The notes under the pieces: generated by a model
The model's input: the letters and a program-made list of their open reading frames with translations, nothing else
Database searches by the model: none
Told to the model about the DNA's origin: nothing
Translations under genes and position numbers: made by a program
Shown: positions 9,758 to 18,679 of the stretch, piece by piece
Layout of the letters: each line of letters begins with the position of its first letter
Position numbering within the stretch: the first letter of the stretch is position 1
Assembly: GCA_045110575.1 (NCBI GenBank)
Contig: JBGCGF010000017.1
Span: 43,141 to 107,140, forward strand
Source: CALDTK01 sp045110575
Lineage (GTDB): Bacteria; Bacteroidota; Bacteroidia; Chitinophagales; Saprospiraceae
DNA length: 64,000 nt
Direction of reading: 5' to 3'

Positions 9758-10360
9758 TTACTTCTTAGCAGCAGTCGCAGGAGTGCTACCCATTGCAGTA
9801 AGCATGTTACCGTACACGCGGTTAAGTGATCCGAGGTTCGTGTTGAGCGAAGCCATTTGATCCTTGTACTGCTTAGTATCCTCAAGTGAATCACCAAGAT
9901 TCACTACAGCTTCGTTGAGTTTTCCGTAGAAATTGTTCATTGAAGCAATTTGATCTTTCGTTCCAGAGAAGTCTACTTCTTGAAGTGCTTTCAAGCTTGA
10001 AAGACTCTTAGACATAACTTGTAGCTCACCGAGCATCCCACCAAGTTGTGACTCTACAACCTCACCGTTAAGTGCCTTAACTGGTGCACCTGCTCCGCTT
10101 GAGGCAGAAATAGGAGCAATATTGCTACCGTAGTTGTCGAGACCTGGGTAGAGCTTCTCCCAGTAGTAATCTTTGTCCGGACCGAGAAGTCCAAGCATAA
10201 GAAATAGGCCTGCCTCAGTAAGAAGACCTACTGTGAGCATTTCACTGGCGTATGGCCATGATTGGATTTTGAATAGTGCTCCTACGAGTACTACCGCGGC
10301 ACCGAAACCGATAAGAAGGTTTTTGAAATACTTAAATCCTTTCGACTTGACAAAGCTCAT
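9758..10360 (-). CDS. gldL: T9SS / gliding motor protein GldL
   Basis: The 200-residue protein has two transmembrane helices near the N-terminus (about 13-30 and 36-58) and the conserved stretch 'FKIQSWPYASEMLTVGLLTEAGLFLMLGLLGP'. The Glu in the second helix (TEAG) corresponds in family work to the residue needed for proton use. A cytoplasmic helical tail follows (about 90-200), usual for GldL. It partners with GldM in the rotary motor. The 237-base gap to gldK is unusually long for this operon and could hold an extra promoter. Confidence 0.95.
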   Translation of the reverse strand: MSFVKSKGFKYFKNLLIGFGAAVVLVGALFKIQSWPYASEMLTVGLLTEAGLFLMLGLLGPDKDYYWEKLYPGLDNYGSNIAPISASSGAGAPVKALNGEVVESQLGGMLGELQVMSKSLSSLKALQEVDFSGTKDQIASMNNFYGKLNEAVVNLGDSLEDTKQYKDQMASLNTNLGSLNRVYGNMLTAMGSTPATAAKK

Positions 10361-10598
10361 CTGATGTGTGTTTTCGTGTGAATGAGGGAAGAAAAACGGC
10401 CGAGCTATAACACTAGACCAGTATACCGTCTCGCGGAGAAGCGAAACAGTGGTTGTGTGAATGTAGTTGTACTAGTGAGTAGCAGCTATGAATAAACCCA
10501 CGCGCTCAGGCATTAGGCTATCATCAGTTTCAATGTAAATCATCAAACGCTTGAAGGCGTAACAGGTGATTAAACGAGGTATTTCGCAGAACGATTTT

Positions 10599-11840
10599 CT
10601 AGAAATCGTTGATTGAACGTCCTAGGAAAGATAGCGCACAGCGGAATCCAACGTAACTCTTGGTAGTATCTTGATACTCCCAGTCACGTGTTCCTGTCTG
10701 TAGGAAGAAGCTAATGTCCTTCCAACTTCCTCCACGGATAACCTTACGCTTGTAAGACTCCGGATCCTCGTCCTGTGCATCGTAACGGATGTCAGGGTTA
10801 AGGTCATGCTGGAAGTTGTATGCGTTATCGTAGTACGCTGTACTAGTCCACTCTGAAACGTTACCTGCCATGTTAAACAAGCCGTAATCGTTCGGGTAGT
10901 AAGCGTCAGCTTTTACAGTGTAAAGGCCACCATCTTCTGGATAGTTACCACGTCCTGGCTTAAAGTTAGCTAGCAAGCAACCTTTACCATTACGTACGTA
11001 GTATCCACCCCATGGGTAAGGAGCTAAATCCTTTCCTCCACGTGCTGCATACTCCCACTCGTGCTCGTATGGAAGACGGAAGTCCTCAGAGCTTACGCCG
11101 TTCTCAGCTTGGAAACTATTCCAAAGGTTTGTTCTCCAGTAAGAGAATGCCTTTGCTCCGTGCCAGTTAACACCAACAACTGGATAGTCGTCAAATGCAG
11201 GGTGCCAGAAGTAGTTACGCGTCATTGGCTCATTGTAGCTGTAAGCAAAGTCACGAACCCATACAAGTGTATCAGGATAAACGTTAACTGTCTTACGCTC
11301 GATGAAGCTGTTACGTGGTGCACCTGTCTTGTCATGTGCTGCACGTCCCCAGTCATACCACTCGTAAGTGTACTGGAGCTTACGAGTATCAAACTCTTTG
11401 CGGCCTGCAAAGCGATCATCTCCTTGGTAGTAGAGATCCTCTAAGGTCTCGTCTGCCCAATCAATGTCGTACTCCCAGTCGATGTACTGCTCACCAGTGA
11501 ACTCATCTTCATAGAAGTGGTCTAGGTAAGTGTGTGCGATTGAGTCACGGACCCAATTCACAAACTGACGATACTCGTTGTTTGTAATTTCAGTGTCATC
11601 CATATAGAAGCCAGAAATCGAGATCGATTTCGGAGCATTCAGGAATGTACCACTAATGTCTTGGTCACTCGCACCGATGTGGAGTGTACCAGAAGGAATG
11701 TAAACCATCCCGTAAGGGTTGATACCTTTCCAAGTTGGTCTCTCGATTACGCCCGTGAGCTGTCCATTTTGCTTAGTCCCGCAAGCGGTCATCAGCATCA
11801 CAGCTAGAACAGCGGCGATTACACTTATATTTTGCTTCAT
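10599..11840 (-). CDS. gldK: T9SS / gliding motility lipoprotein GldK
   Basis: The 413-residue protein starts at ATG 11840 with a lipoprotein signal (MKQNISVIAAVLAVMLMTAC|G); longer upstream frames lack a signal. It carries a formylglycine-generating-enzyme-like (SUMF1) fold: 'FYMDDTEITNNEYRQFV', 'PVVGVNWHGAKAFSYW', 'FRLPYEHEWEYAARGG', 'NDYGLFNMAGNVSEWT' and 'KVIRGGSWKD'. GldK is known as the outer-membrane lipoprotein that builds the periplasmic GldK/GldN ring; the FGE fold is thought to be structural. First gene of the motor operon. The DNA 160 bases upstream leads to a PorP/SprF-like gene on the same strand. Confidence 0.95.
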   Translation of the reverse strand: MKQNISVIAAVLAVMLMTACGTKQNGQLTGVIERPTWKGINPYGMVYIPSGTLHIGASDQDISGTFLNAPKSISISGFYMDDTEITNNEYRQFVNWVRDSIAHTYLDHFYEDEFTGEQYIDWEYDIDWADETLEDLYYQGDDRFAGRKEFDTRKLQYTYEWYDWGRAAHDKTGAPRNSFIERKTVNVYPDTLVWVRDFAYSYNEPMTRNYFWHPAFDDYPVVGVNWHGAKAFSYWRTNLWNSFQAENGVSSEDFRLPYEHEWEYAARGGKDLAPYPWGGYYVRNGKGCLLANFKPGRGNYPEDGGLYTVKADAYYPNDYGLFNMAGNVSEWTSTAYYDNAYNFQHDLNPDIRYDAQDEDPESYKRKVIRGGSWKDISFFLQTGTRDWEYQDTTKSYVGFRCALSFLGRSINDF

Positions 11841-12000
11841 CGTCAAGCCCGAATTTTGCTTTTTTCTCTTTCCTAGTAGCAGTCGAATATTCTTCTGCAG
11901 CCGCGAAAGTAACAATAAGCTGAAAAGTGGAGGCATTTCCACATAAACAGCTACCATTCATTTATCCACCGCAAAGAACATACCTAAGATAGGCACTATT

Positions 12001-13071
12001 TCAGAGTCGTGGGTTAAAAATTATTGGCGGGAGCTTTCCCCTGCCAATTGGATCAATCATAACGTAGCGAACAACCACTTCATGTGAACCTTGATGTGAT
12101 CTTACTAAAGTAGAAAGACCGAAATCGTAGGCGTAAGCTAAGGTGATTTTATTAGATGGTTTCCATCCAATTAGCAGAGATACCGCATCAAGCGTATTTC
12201 CACTGTATCCTCTTAACGAGCTTCCGACACCAATATTGTTGTCATACCAAGCAGTAATACTAGCAGCTGACTGCATTGTATTTGTACCTATTTGAAGTAA
12301 CGCACTCGCCTCAATATCAACGAGTTCCGCTACAGGAACAAGTGTACTTGCATGTGTTAAAATGGTCCTAGACCACTTGCGATTTACCCCAGACCAGTTA
12401 CTAGTTGGTTCGTTCAAATCGAGTAGGGAAACCCCTACTTTAGTTTCTTTCCACTTTATTTCAATTCCTCCATCGAAGCCAAGAGAAGAACTTGCTTGTT
12501 CACCTATTGGCAATAGATTATCGAAGTGCGTCACGATTCCGTTAGCATAAGTGCCATCCGATGTACGGAGTCCAGCACCGTTTAGAGAGGCCTGTCTGTA
12601 GGTAACAGCACCTCCTAAGGAAACACTGAGTTCATCCTTTTCAAACACTTTGTAAGCTAATCCTCCACGGAAAAGATTTACAACCTGCAGACCAACCTCA
12701 TCACGCTCAAATCCAAGAGAAATGCCTGCATTTGCGATATAGACAGGTGCGCCGACGGTAAATTGAGTGGACGAAGGCGCTCCTTGAATGCCTTGCCACT
12801 GTCTTCGTAGACCCGCGCTTGCATCAAGTGAGTACAGATTGCCAGAACTAGCAGGATTTAGCCTCAGCGGACTTTGATTCCAAAGACTTGATTGTGGCCA
12901 TGATTGCGCACTCACCACATTTGCCGAGACCGCTATTCCAATAAATAGTACAGCTAACCTCAACACTAGCTTAGGACTGCCACACCCTATAGGTCTAGCA
13001 TCTCCCACTTTCGTGAAAACAAGTCGCGCGAAACGAAAGGCTGCAAAGCATTTATCCGGCGACTGCTGCAT
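12001..13071 (-). CDS. PorP/SprF-like type IX secretion membrane protein
   Basis: A signal peptide (KLVLRLAVLFIGIAVSANVVSAQ) is followed by a PorP/SprF-type barrel: 'SLWNQSPLRLNPASSGNLYSLDASAGLRRQWQGI' near the N-terminus and 'TLAYAYDFGLSTL...GSHEVVVRYVM' near the end. The gene lies just upstream of gldK, as PorP/SprF genes often do. The start is uncertain. ATG 13071 gives a long leader before the signal peptide and overlaps the methyltransferase gene by 20 bases, while GTG 12966 would place the signal peptide right at the start. Less similar to the protein at 3687-4733 than two PorP copies need be, so a distinct subfamily is likely. Confidence 0.78.
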   Translation of the reverse strand: MQQSPDKCFAAFRFARLVFTKVGDARPIGCGSPKLVLRLAVLFIGIAVSANVVSAQSWPQSSLWNQSPLRLNPASSGNLYSLDASAGLRRQWQGIQGAPSSTQFTVGAPVYIANAGISLGFERDEVGLQVVNLFRGGLAYKVFEKDELSVSLGGAVTYRQASLNGAGLRTSDGTYANGIVTHFDNLLPIGEQASSSLGFDGGIEIKWKETKVGVSLLDLNEPTSNWSGVNRKWSRTILTHASTLVPVAELVDIEASALLQIGTNTMQSAASITAWYDNNIGVGSSLRGYSGNTLDAVSLLIGWKPSNKITLAYAYDFGLSTLVRSHQGSHEVVVRYVMIDPIGRGKLPPIIFNPRL

Positions 13072-13897
13072 GTGAGGAGGTTTGGGGTTTTGGCGAAAGC
13101 TGAACAGGATTGGAAATAACGTAATACGCAGCCGTACTAACGAAGTTGCGGACAATCGGAATTGCGCTGAGGAAGTTGAATTGCTTCCTCGCTGCTATTC
13201 CGAATTTAAGCGCATAAATCGGATTGAACATCCATAGAATGCGCTCACTGACTTCTAGATTGCTGTCTTTAACAATTCGCTCAAAGCGCTCGGTTGTAAT
13301 ACGAGTAGACCTTACGTTTTCTAGTTCGTCTCGAATTACAGCCGGTTCACCAGCTAATTTGACCCAACCCCGATACATCGGTGCTGGAAGCAAGTGTATC
13401 CAAGGAACTTTACTTACGAATGGCGTTCTGCCCACTTGTTGGTGACCGCCAAAGGGCATCATCCAAGGTGGAAAGCCGAAAAAAATCTTCCCGCCGGGAG
13501 CAAGAAATTCCGCAAGCCTAGGCACCATCTTCTCTTGATTTGGGATGTGCTCAATCACGTCTTTTAGTATGATTGCATCAAAACCAGCAGGCTCTAGCTC
13601 ATGAGGATCGACCTTATAGATGTCCTGCGTGCGGATTGAAGCTCTTCCAGCGGCGATTGAATCCTTCAGAAAAGATCGCGCAAGCTCAGCACGAGAATGC
13701 TCAAGCTCAATCCCGACGCCATAATGGCCCTCATCAACGAATGCTTTTAGTACGCCCGCCTCAGCACATCCGACTTCCAACACGCGCCAAGGGCCTTGCT
13801 TTTTGATATGCTTAGCAAGCATAGGCAATACGTATTCCTGTGAGATGCGGCGTTGCATCTCGAAATAGCGACTCTTATTAGTGTGGAACTCGAACAT
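13052..13897 (-). CDS. Class I SAM-dependent methyltransferase
   Basis: The 281-residue protein shows a Rossmann-type methyltransferase core: motif I 'VLEVGCAEAGVLKAF' (around 38-52), acidic motif II 'GVGIELEHS', and 'FDAIILKDVIEHIPNQEKMVPRLAEFLAPGGKIFFGFPPW' covering motifs IV-VI. The region after motif VI (HQQVGRTPF...PWIHLLP) is longer than in small-molecule enzymes and resembles methyltransferases acting on sugar or lipid-linked substrates. The substrate is not identifiable. It overlaps the start of the PorP/SprF gene, so co-transcription is likely. Its C-terminal codons (LSPKP) overlap one exact copy of the dispersed GTTTTGGCGNAAGC word. Confidence 0.85.
   Translation of the reverse strand: MFEFHTNKSRYFEMQRRISQEYVLPMLAKHIKKQGPWRVLEVGCAEAGVLKAFVDEGHYGVGIELEHSRAELARSFLKDSIAAGRASIRTQDIYKVDPHELEPAGFDAIILKDVIEHIPNQEKMVPRLAEFLAPGGKIFFGFPPWMMPFGGHQQVGRTPFVSKVPWIHLLPAPMYRGWVKLAGEPAVIRDELENVRSTRITTERFERIVKDSNLEVSERILWMFNPIYALKFGIAARKQFNFLSAIPIVRNFVSTAAYYVISNPVQLSPKPQTSSHAAVAG
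13087..13101 (+). repeat. Dispersed word GTTTTGGCGAAAGCT, exact copy
   Basis: Exact 15-base copy in the overlap of the methyltransferase end and the PorP/SprF start. Confidence 0.8.
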
Positions 13898-14051
13898 TGT
13901 AAAGCGTAGTAGCGGAACGTAAGATTAGTACAAGCAAGTACGCAAACGAAGACCACTTGTTAAGACTTCTTGTAAAAATGCAAGTTATCAGCCATATAAC
14001 ACTCAGAAAACCCAACCAACGAGATGTTTTTCTAAGATTTGTTTGACTCAA

Positions 14052-14084
14052 TTTGTTTTATATAACAATTTGTGTTTATGTTTG
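14052..14084 (+). promoter_or_regulatory. Bacteroidota-type promoter (TTTG-N21-TATGTTTG)
   Basis: TTTG at 14052-14055 and TATGTTTG at 14077-14084 are separated by 21 bases, a close match to the primary sigma factor consensus TTTG-N19-21-TAnnTTTG. Transcription would begin near 14090, about 14 bases before the ATG at 14104. Confidence 0.65.
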
Positions 14085-14103
14085 CATCGCCAACACAAAC
14101 ACT

Positions 14104-14829
14104 ATGAAAAATTCAACGACAGCAGCAACGACTACCCTAACGGGTGGTAGACTTCTTGGAGGACTCGTTTGGGAATTGAGCCTTTTAGGTCACAAGACGA
14201 TAGACATCGTTCGCCTTATCCTGACTCCAGGTGGATGGTTCCGAAGTTTACCTCACGTCCGTATTCTTCTCGTTTTAGGGATGGTCGCTCTAATTTCTAA
14301 TGAGGACATCTCTTTTAGCCTCAGACTAGGTGATTCTGATGCGGCATTGACGAGCACGCAAACCGTGTCCACTGCAGCAAATGCAGGATTCTTTAGTGAT
14401 AGAGCTAGCCTACTAGGATCAATGTTCTCTTCTTCAGCTTTCGCCAAAACATCGCTAACCCACATGGATTCGCGAACAGGTGTTGCACTCATTGATCGCT
14501 TTAAATCAACTGCAGCAAAAGAGCAAGAAAGCCTAGGAGTAGACGCTGGAGTATTGCTCGCTGCTGCTATCGCTGCCGCAGTTGTCGAAACACCTGATCA
14601 AGTCGACAACCTTGCGTTTACAACCAACTACTTTGGATCTGCCTTGGAAGGAACCTACCCAACGGCATGGGCTTCATGGAGAGCCATGAGTCTAGCAGTC
14701 GCTGCCTCCACTGCTGAGTTGTCTCAACCTACCCGAGATGATTTCGTTCGTGCAGCTTCAAATGAGTTCGCAGACAGTGAAGCAGCTCAAAAACGCATCT
14801 ATGAAGCATTGCGCTTCTACCAACTATAA
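14104..14829 (+). CDS. Membrane-anchored protein, possible degenerate GH73 glucosaminidase-like domain
   Basis: The 241-residue protein has one clear hydrophobic helix (about 52-66, VRILLVLGMVALIS) after a 50-residue N-terminal part. From about residue 128 on, 'LIDRFKSTAAKEQESLGVDAGVLLAAAIAAAVVETPDQVDNLAFTTNYFGSAL' can be laid over the glucosaminidase (GH73) pattern 'YI.RF...A..EM...GIPASI.LAQ..LESG.G.S.LA...NNHFG'. The putative catalytic Glu is kept (VVET) but the SGxG loop is not, and a one-turn insertion precedes the Glu. YPTAWASWR also fits the family. A peptidoglycan role is therefore a guess; an inactive relative is equally possible. Start chosen at ATG 14104, 14 bases after the predicted transcription start. 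One exact copy of the dispersed word encodes AFAKT. Confidence 0.75.
   Translation: MKNSTTAATTTLTGGRLLGGLVWELSLLGHKTIDIVRLILTPGGWFRSLPHVRILLVLGMVALISNEDISFSLRLGDSDAALTSTQTVSTAANAGFFSDRASLLGSMFSSSAFAKTSLTHMDSRTGVALIDRFKSTAAKEQESLGVDAGVLLAAAIAAAVVETPDQVDNLAFTTNYFGSALEGTYPTAWASWRAMSLAVAASTAELSQPTRDDFVRAASNEFADSEAAQKRIYEALRFYQL
14436..14450 (-). repeat. Dispersed word, exact copy
   Basis: Exact 15-base copy in the 14104 gene, read as AFAKT. Confidence 0.8.
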
Positions 14830-15215
14830 AACGTGACTTCCCTTCACCCGGAAATCAATGCTTATAAGCAAGCTATCTGATCTCCAGAATAGCTTTTTAG
14901 AAACTATGACCCTTTGAACCTAGACGTAGATAGCACGACATCGTGCTCATCTAGGTCCCGCTCAAACTGATACAACAAACATTTCCCAGTAGTTTCTCAT
15001 TTCATTCGGAGCCGAAGGATACGTCCTTCGGCTTCCTTTTTGTAAGAATTTTGAATTTTGAATTCGCTTTAAGCGACGCTCACACAGGACGCACTGCAAG
15101 TTTCAGCTCTCCTCGGCTCCGAATACTGAGAAAGGCACTAAAAGCAAAGTAGCTCACCCTGCACTTTGGCAGAATGAGCTACTATTAACTTACTAATCCT
15201 TGAGCTAGAAGGTAA
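14830..15215. other. Intergenic region with terminator and hairpins
   Basis: No gene is seen. The region holds an interrupted inverted repeat near 14919-14956 (CCTAGA and GCACGA arms), the terminator at 15009-15040 and a copy of the AATTTTGAATTTTGA repeat at 15047-15064. Confidence 0.6.
15009..15040 (+). terminator. Intrinsic terminator downstream of the 14104 gene
   Basis: GGAGCCGAAGGA pairs with TCCTTCGGCTTCC around a TACG loop, followed by TTTTT. The stop codon of the preceding gene is 180 bases upstream, leaving a long 3' UTR or room for a small RNA. Confidence 0.8.
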
Positions 15216-16898
15216 TTAAGCTCTATTGATTACGTTCTTGAAGCGTGGTCGACGAGGAGCAACATCTCCTAGGCGAGCCTTCTTCGCTGCTTCGTAATCA
15301 GAGTAGTTCCCTTCGAAGAATACTACTTCTGAATCACCTTCAAACGCAATGATGTGTGTAGCGAGGCGATCCATGAACCAACGGTCGTGACTAATAAGAA
15401 CGACGGTTCCCGCAAAACCTTCAAGTGCATCCTCCAACGCGCGAAGCGTGTTGATGTCGAGGTCGTTTGTAGGCTCATCGAGTAGAAGCACATTTCCACC
15501 CTCCTTCAACGTCATTGCCAAGTGAACGCGGTTGCGCTCTCCACCGGATAGTACGCCGATCTTCTTGTTTTGATCTGGACCTGCAAAGTTAAATCGACTC
15601 AAATAGGCACGGGCATTAAGCTCGCGATCACCCAACTTGACGAATTCATTTCCTTCAGCAACCGCTTCTAGAATGGTCTTCTCCGGAGTAAGGTCTTCGT
15701 GTTTCTGGTCAACATAGCTGAGCTCTACCGTATCGCCAATTTCGACTTTACCGTTGTCCGCTGTCTCTTCTCCCGTTATGATTCGGAAAAGCGTCGACTT
15801 ACCTACGCCGTTTGCTCCAATCACGCCTACGATCGCAGTACGTGGAATACTTAGGTCGAGGTTTTCAAACAGGAGTTGGTCACCATACGCTTTTGAGATC
15901 TTCTCAATGTCAATGACACTATCACCTAGACGAGGTCCAGGAGGAATAAACATCTCAAGTTTCTTCTGACGCTCTTGGCCTTCATCACCCGCCATTTTTT
16001 CATATGCACTAAGTCGAGCCTTGCTCTTTGCTTGACGCGCTTTAGGAGACATACGCACCCAATCAAGCTCACGCTGGAGGGTTTTGCGACGTTTTGACTC
16101 AGTCTTCTCTTCTTTCTCTAAGCGATCAGCCTTTTGCTCTAACCAACTAGAGTAATTTCCTTTCCAAGGAATCCCCTCTCCGCGATCAAGTTCGAGGATC
16201 CAGCCAGCAACATTGTCAAGGAAGTAGCGATCGTGCGTTACAGCAATGACCGTTCCTTTGAACTGTTGCAAATACTGCTCTAGCCAATGCACGCTCTCTG
16301 CATCGAGGTGGTTGGTAGGCTCATCAAGAAGCAGGATATCTGGATCTCCGAGAATCAATCGCGCTAAAGCGACACGACGACGCTCACCTCCAGAAAGTAC
16401 TGAAATCAACTTCTCAGGATCAGGACAGCGCAATGCTTCCATTGCTGTCTCCACTCGAGTCTCGACTTCCCAACCGTTGAGGCGATCTAATTCATCGGTC
16501 AATTCACCTTGGCGCTCGATGAGTTTATTCATCGCATCGTCGCTCATTGGCTCAGCAAACTTGTTGTTTACCTCTTCGTACTCCTTGAGAATACCGTAAA
16601 GCTCGCCTAGACCTTCTTCAACTGTTTGCTTAACAGTCTTCTCTTCGTCTAGCTGTGGCTCCTGGTGCAAGTATCCAATCTTGTAAGTGCCGTCAAACTG
16701 CAAATCACCTTGAAAGTTGGTGTCCTCTCCAGATACGATCCGTAGTACGGTCGACTTACCCGAACCGTTAAGTCCGAGGATTCCAATCTTAGCTCCGTAA
16801 AAGAAGCTGAGGTTGATATTCTTGAGAATCTGCTTCTTACCACCGTCAACAAACTTGTTGACGCGTGACATAGAGAATATAATCTTATCGTCGGCCAT
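15216..16898 (-). CDS. ettA: Energy-dependent translational throttle protein EttA (ABC-F ATPase)
   Basis: The 560-residue protein has two ABC ATPase domains and no membrane segment. Walker A motifs are GLNGSGKST (around 41) and GANGVGKST (around 360); signatures are LSGGERRRVALARL and LSGGERNRVHLAMTL; Walker B/switch regions are LLLDEPTNHLD and LLLDEPTNDLD. Length and the EttA-type start (RVNKFVDGGKKQILKNINLSFFYGAKIGILG) single it out among ABC-F proteins. It binds the ribosomal E site and tunes entry into elongation with the ATP/ADP ratio. The start ATG 16898 lies only 4 bases after a TACATTCG element, suggesting a leaderless mRNA. Confidence 0.94.
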   Translation of the reverse strand: MADDKIIFSMSRVNKFVDGGKKQILKNINLSFFYGAKIGILGLNGSGKSTVLRIVSGEDTNFQGDLQFDGTYKIGYLHQEPQLDEEKTVKQTVEEGLGELYGILKEYEEVNNKFAEPMSDDAMNKLIERQGELTDELDRLNGWEVETRVETAMEALRCPDPEKLISVLSGGERRRVALARLILGDPDILLLDEPTNHLDAESVHWLEQYLQQFKGTVIAVTHDRYFLDNVAGWILELDRGEGIPWKGNYSSWLEQKADRLEKEEKTESKRRKTLQRELDWVRMSPKARQAKSKARLSAYEKMAGDEGQERQKKLEMFIPPGPRLGDSVIDIEKISKAYGDQLLFENLDLSIPRTAIVGVIGANGVGKSTLFRIITGEETADNGKVEIGDTVELSYVDQKHEDLTPEKTILEAVAEGNEFVKLGDRELNARAYLSRFNFAGPDQNKKIGVLSGGERNRVHLAMTLKEGGNVLLLDEPTNDLDINTLRALEDALEGFAGTVVLISHDRWFMDRLATHIIAFEGDSEVVFFEGNYSDYEAAKKARLGDVAPRRPRFKNVINRA

Positions 16899-16902
16899 GG
16901 CG

Positions 16903-16910
16903 CGAATGTA
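16903..16910 (-). promoter_or_regulatory. -7-like element TACATTCG of ettA
   Basis: On the minus strand TACATTCG ends 4 bases (CGCC) before the ettA ATG. This fits a TAnnTTYG -7 element of a leaderless transcript. Confidence 0.45.
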
Positions 16911-16957
16911 GCGTTACCCAGCGTGCGAATGCTACATAGGAGGTATGAAACTCTCAA

Positions 16958-17326
16958 CTAATCCCAAAAACCAAAGGCATCCTTGACCCACGTGATCTTG
17001 ATATTGTCGCCAGCATCGATCAGCACTACAATGACATCAAACTGAAAATCACCGTTGTAACCGGCATCTTCCATGTAACGAGAGGCAGCGTTCATCACAC
17101 GTTGTTGCTGCTTAATACTCACTGCTGAAAGTGCATCATCTACGTCTTGCCAAGTCCGTGTCTTGACTTCAACGAAGTGCAACGTACTTTTTTCTCTAGC
17201 AACAATATCGACCTCAGCCCTACTCCAGCGGTAGTTTCGAGCTAGAACGTCGACCTCTAATTCGACTAAAAACGCACATGCGAGGTCTTCTCCACGTTTT
17301 CCAAAACTGATGTGTTTTGCTGCCAT
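16958..17326 (-). CDS. YraN/UPF0102 family nuclease-fold protein
   Basis: The 122-residue protein matches the YraN (UPF0102) family. It begins 'FGKRGEDLACAFL', and has the Holliday-junction-resolvase-like PD-(D/E)xK core 'RWSRAEVDIVAREKSTLHFVEVKTR' with D, E and K in the proper spacing (about residues 40-56). The function in the cell is not settled for the family; a nuclease role is inferred from the fold. It is divergent from pgi: its start lies inside the pgi promoter, so the two may compete for polymerase. It is followed 59 bases later by ettA on the same strand. Confidence 0.9.
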   Translation of the reverse strand: MAAKHISFGKRGEDLACAFLVELEVDVLARNYRWSRAEVDIVAREKSTLHFVEVKTRTWQDVDDALSAVSIKQQQRVMNAASRYMEDAGYNGDFQFDVIVVLIDAGDNIKITWVKDAFGFWD

Positions 17327-17344
17327 TTGGTACTGCTACATTTG
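17316..17344 (+). promoter_or_regulatory. Promoter of pgi (TTTG-N17-TACATTTG)
   Basis: TTTG at 17316-17319 and TACATTTG at 17337-17344 are 17 bases apart, a near-consensus Bacteroidota promoter. Transcription would begin close to 17350, 16 bases before the pgi ATG. The element overlaps the beginning of the divergent yraN gene. Confidence 0.65.
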
Positions 17345-17365
17345 CGCGCTCAATCTACTAACGCT

Positions 17366-18679
17366 ATGTCACGTATTTCAATCGACACGACTTACCTCGA
17401 TCCTTTCTTCAATTCTGAAGAAGTAGGTAACCTAGAACCGCTCGCTACCATTGCCAACGATGAGATGTTGGTCAAGCACAAAGGTCCAGGATCGGACTAC
17501 CATGGTTGGATTGAGCTTCCAAACGATTACGACAAGGAAGAGTACGCTCGCATTGTCTTGTCTGCTGAGAAGCTTGCTGACAAAATTGATGTCTTACTTG
17601 TCATCGGTATTGGAGGCAGCTACCTCGGAGCACGCGCTGCGTTGCATGCACTGTCGGACAGTTTTAGCGACAGCTTGACTAGAGAAGAGCGTGGTACACC
17701 ACAGGTAATTTTCGCAGGTACTCAATTAAGTGCTCGCTACCATCACCAATTGCTCCAGTTTCTGGAAGACAAACGGTTTGCGATTAACATCATCTCTAAG
17801 TCTGGAACGACCACAGAGCCGGCACTGGCTTTCCGTCTTTTCCGCAAGGAGCTTGAACGTCGTCATGGCGCAGACGGGGCACGTGACTTGATCGTCGCGA
17901 CAACAGACAAGCAACGCGGTAAGCTCTATGAACTAGCCGTTGAAAAAGGATACGAGCGCTTTGTGGTGCCTGACGATGTCGGTGGTCGATACAGCGTACT
18001 TACAGCAGTCGGACTATTCCCACTGGCCGTTGCCGGTGTCGATACGGATGCCTTAATGGAAGGAGCTCAGGAAGCTCTTGCAGATGCAGCTAAACCGTTC
18101 GCAGAAAACGAAATGTTGCGCTACGCAGCAATGCGTCATGCACTTTATCAGCGTGGAAAATCGATCGAACTTCTCGTTAGCTACGATCCACGATTCCAGT
18201 ACATCGCAGAATGGTGGAAACAACTCTACGGTGAAAGTGAAGGCAAAGACAACAAAGCACTTTATCCAGCTTCAGCACAGTTCACAGCAGACCTGCACTC
18301 CCTCGGACAATACATCCAAGATGGGCGTCGCCATCTCTTTGAGACTGTGCTTCTTGAAACGGAGACATCGTACGAGCTTACCATCGAGGATGTCGACGGC
18401 AATCCTGATGGATTGAATTACCTCGCCGGTAAGGACATGTTTTATGTCAATGAAAAAGCTGCTGAAGGAACACTCAATGCACACCGTGATGGTGGAGTAC
18501 CCAATGTAGTATTACGAATGCCCGAACTGGATGCGAGAACCCTCGGATACCTATTTTACTTCTTCATGAGAAGCTGTGGTGTTAGCGCTTACATGCTCGG
18601 TGTCAATCCGTTTGACCAACCAGGTGTAGAAGCTTACAAAAGCAATATGTTCACTTTACTCGGCAAGCCAAATGTTTAG
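17366..18679 (+). CDS. pgi: Glucose-6-phosphate isomerase
   Basis: The 437-residue enzyme interconverts glucose-6-phosphate and fructose-6-phosphate in the cytoplasm. The phosphate-binding loops 'IGIGGSYLGARA' and 'ISKSGTTTEPALAFR' and the active-site signatures 'YGESEGKDNKALYPAS' and 'LGQYIQDGRR' are all present. Its length fits the short bacterial type found in Firmicutes and Bacteroidota, not the ~550-residue E. coli type. ATG 17366 was chosen because it follows a good promoter by 21 bases; longer upstream frames have no conserved residues. Its last 8 bases overlap the next gene, so the two are co-transcribed. Confidence 0.95.
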   Translation: MSRISIDTTYLDPFFNSEEVGNLEPLATIANDEMLVKHKGPGSDYHGWIELPNDYDKEEYARIVLSAEKLADKIDVLLVIGIGGSYLGARAALHALSDSFSDSLTREERGTPQVIFAGTQLSARYHHQLLQFLEDKRFAINIISKSGTTTEPALAFRLFRKELERRHGADGARDLIVATTDKQRGKLYELAVEKGYERFVVPDDVGGRYSVLTAVGLFPLAVAGVDTDALMEGAQEALADAAKPFAENEMLRYAAMRHALYQRGKSIELLVSYDPRFQYIAEWWKQLYGESEGKDNKALYPASAQFTADLHSLGQYIQDGRRHLFETVLLETETSYELTIEDVDGNPDGLNYLAGKDMFYVNEKAAEGTLNAHRDGGVPNVVLRMPELDARTLGYLFYFFMRSCGVSAYMLGVNPFDQPGVEAYKSNMFTLLGKPNV

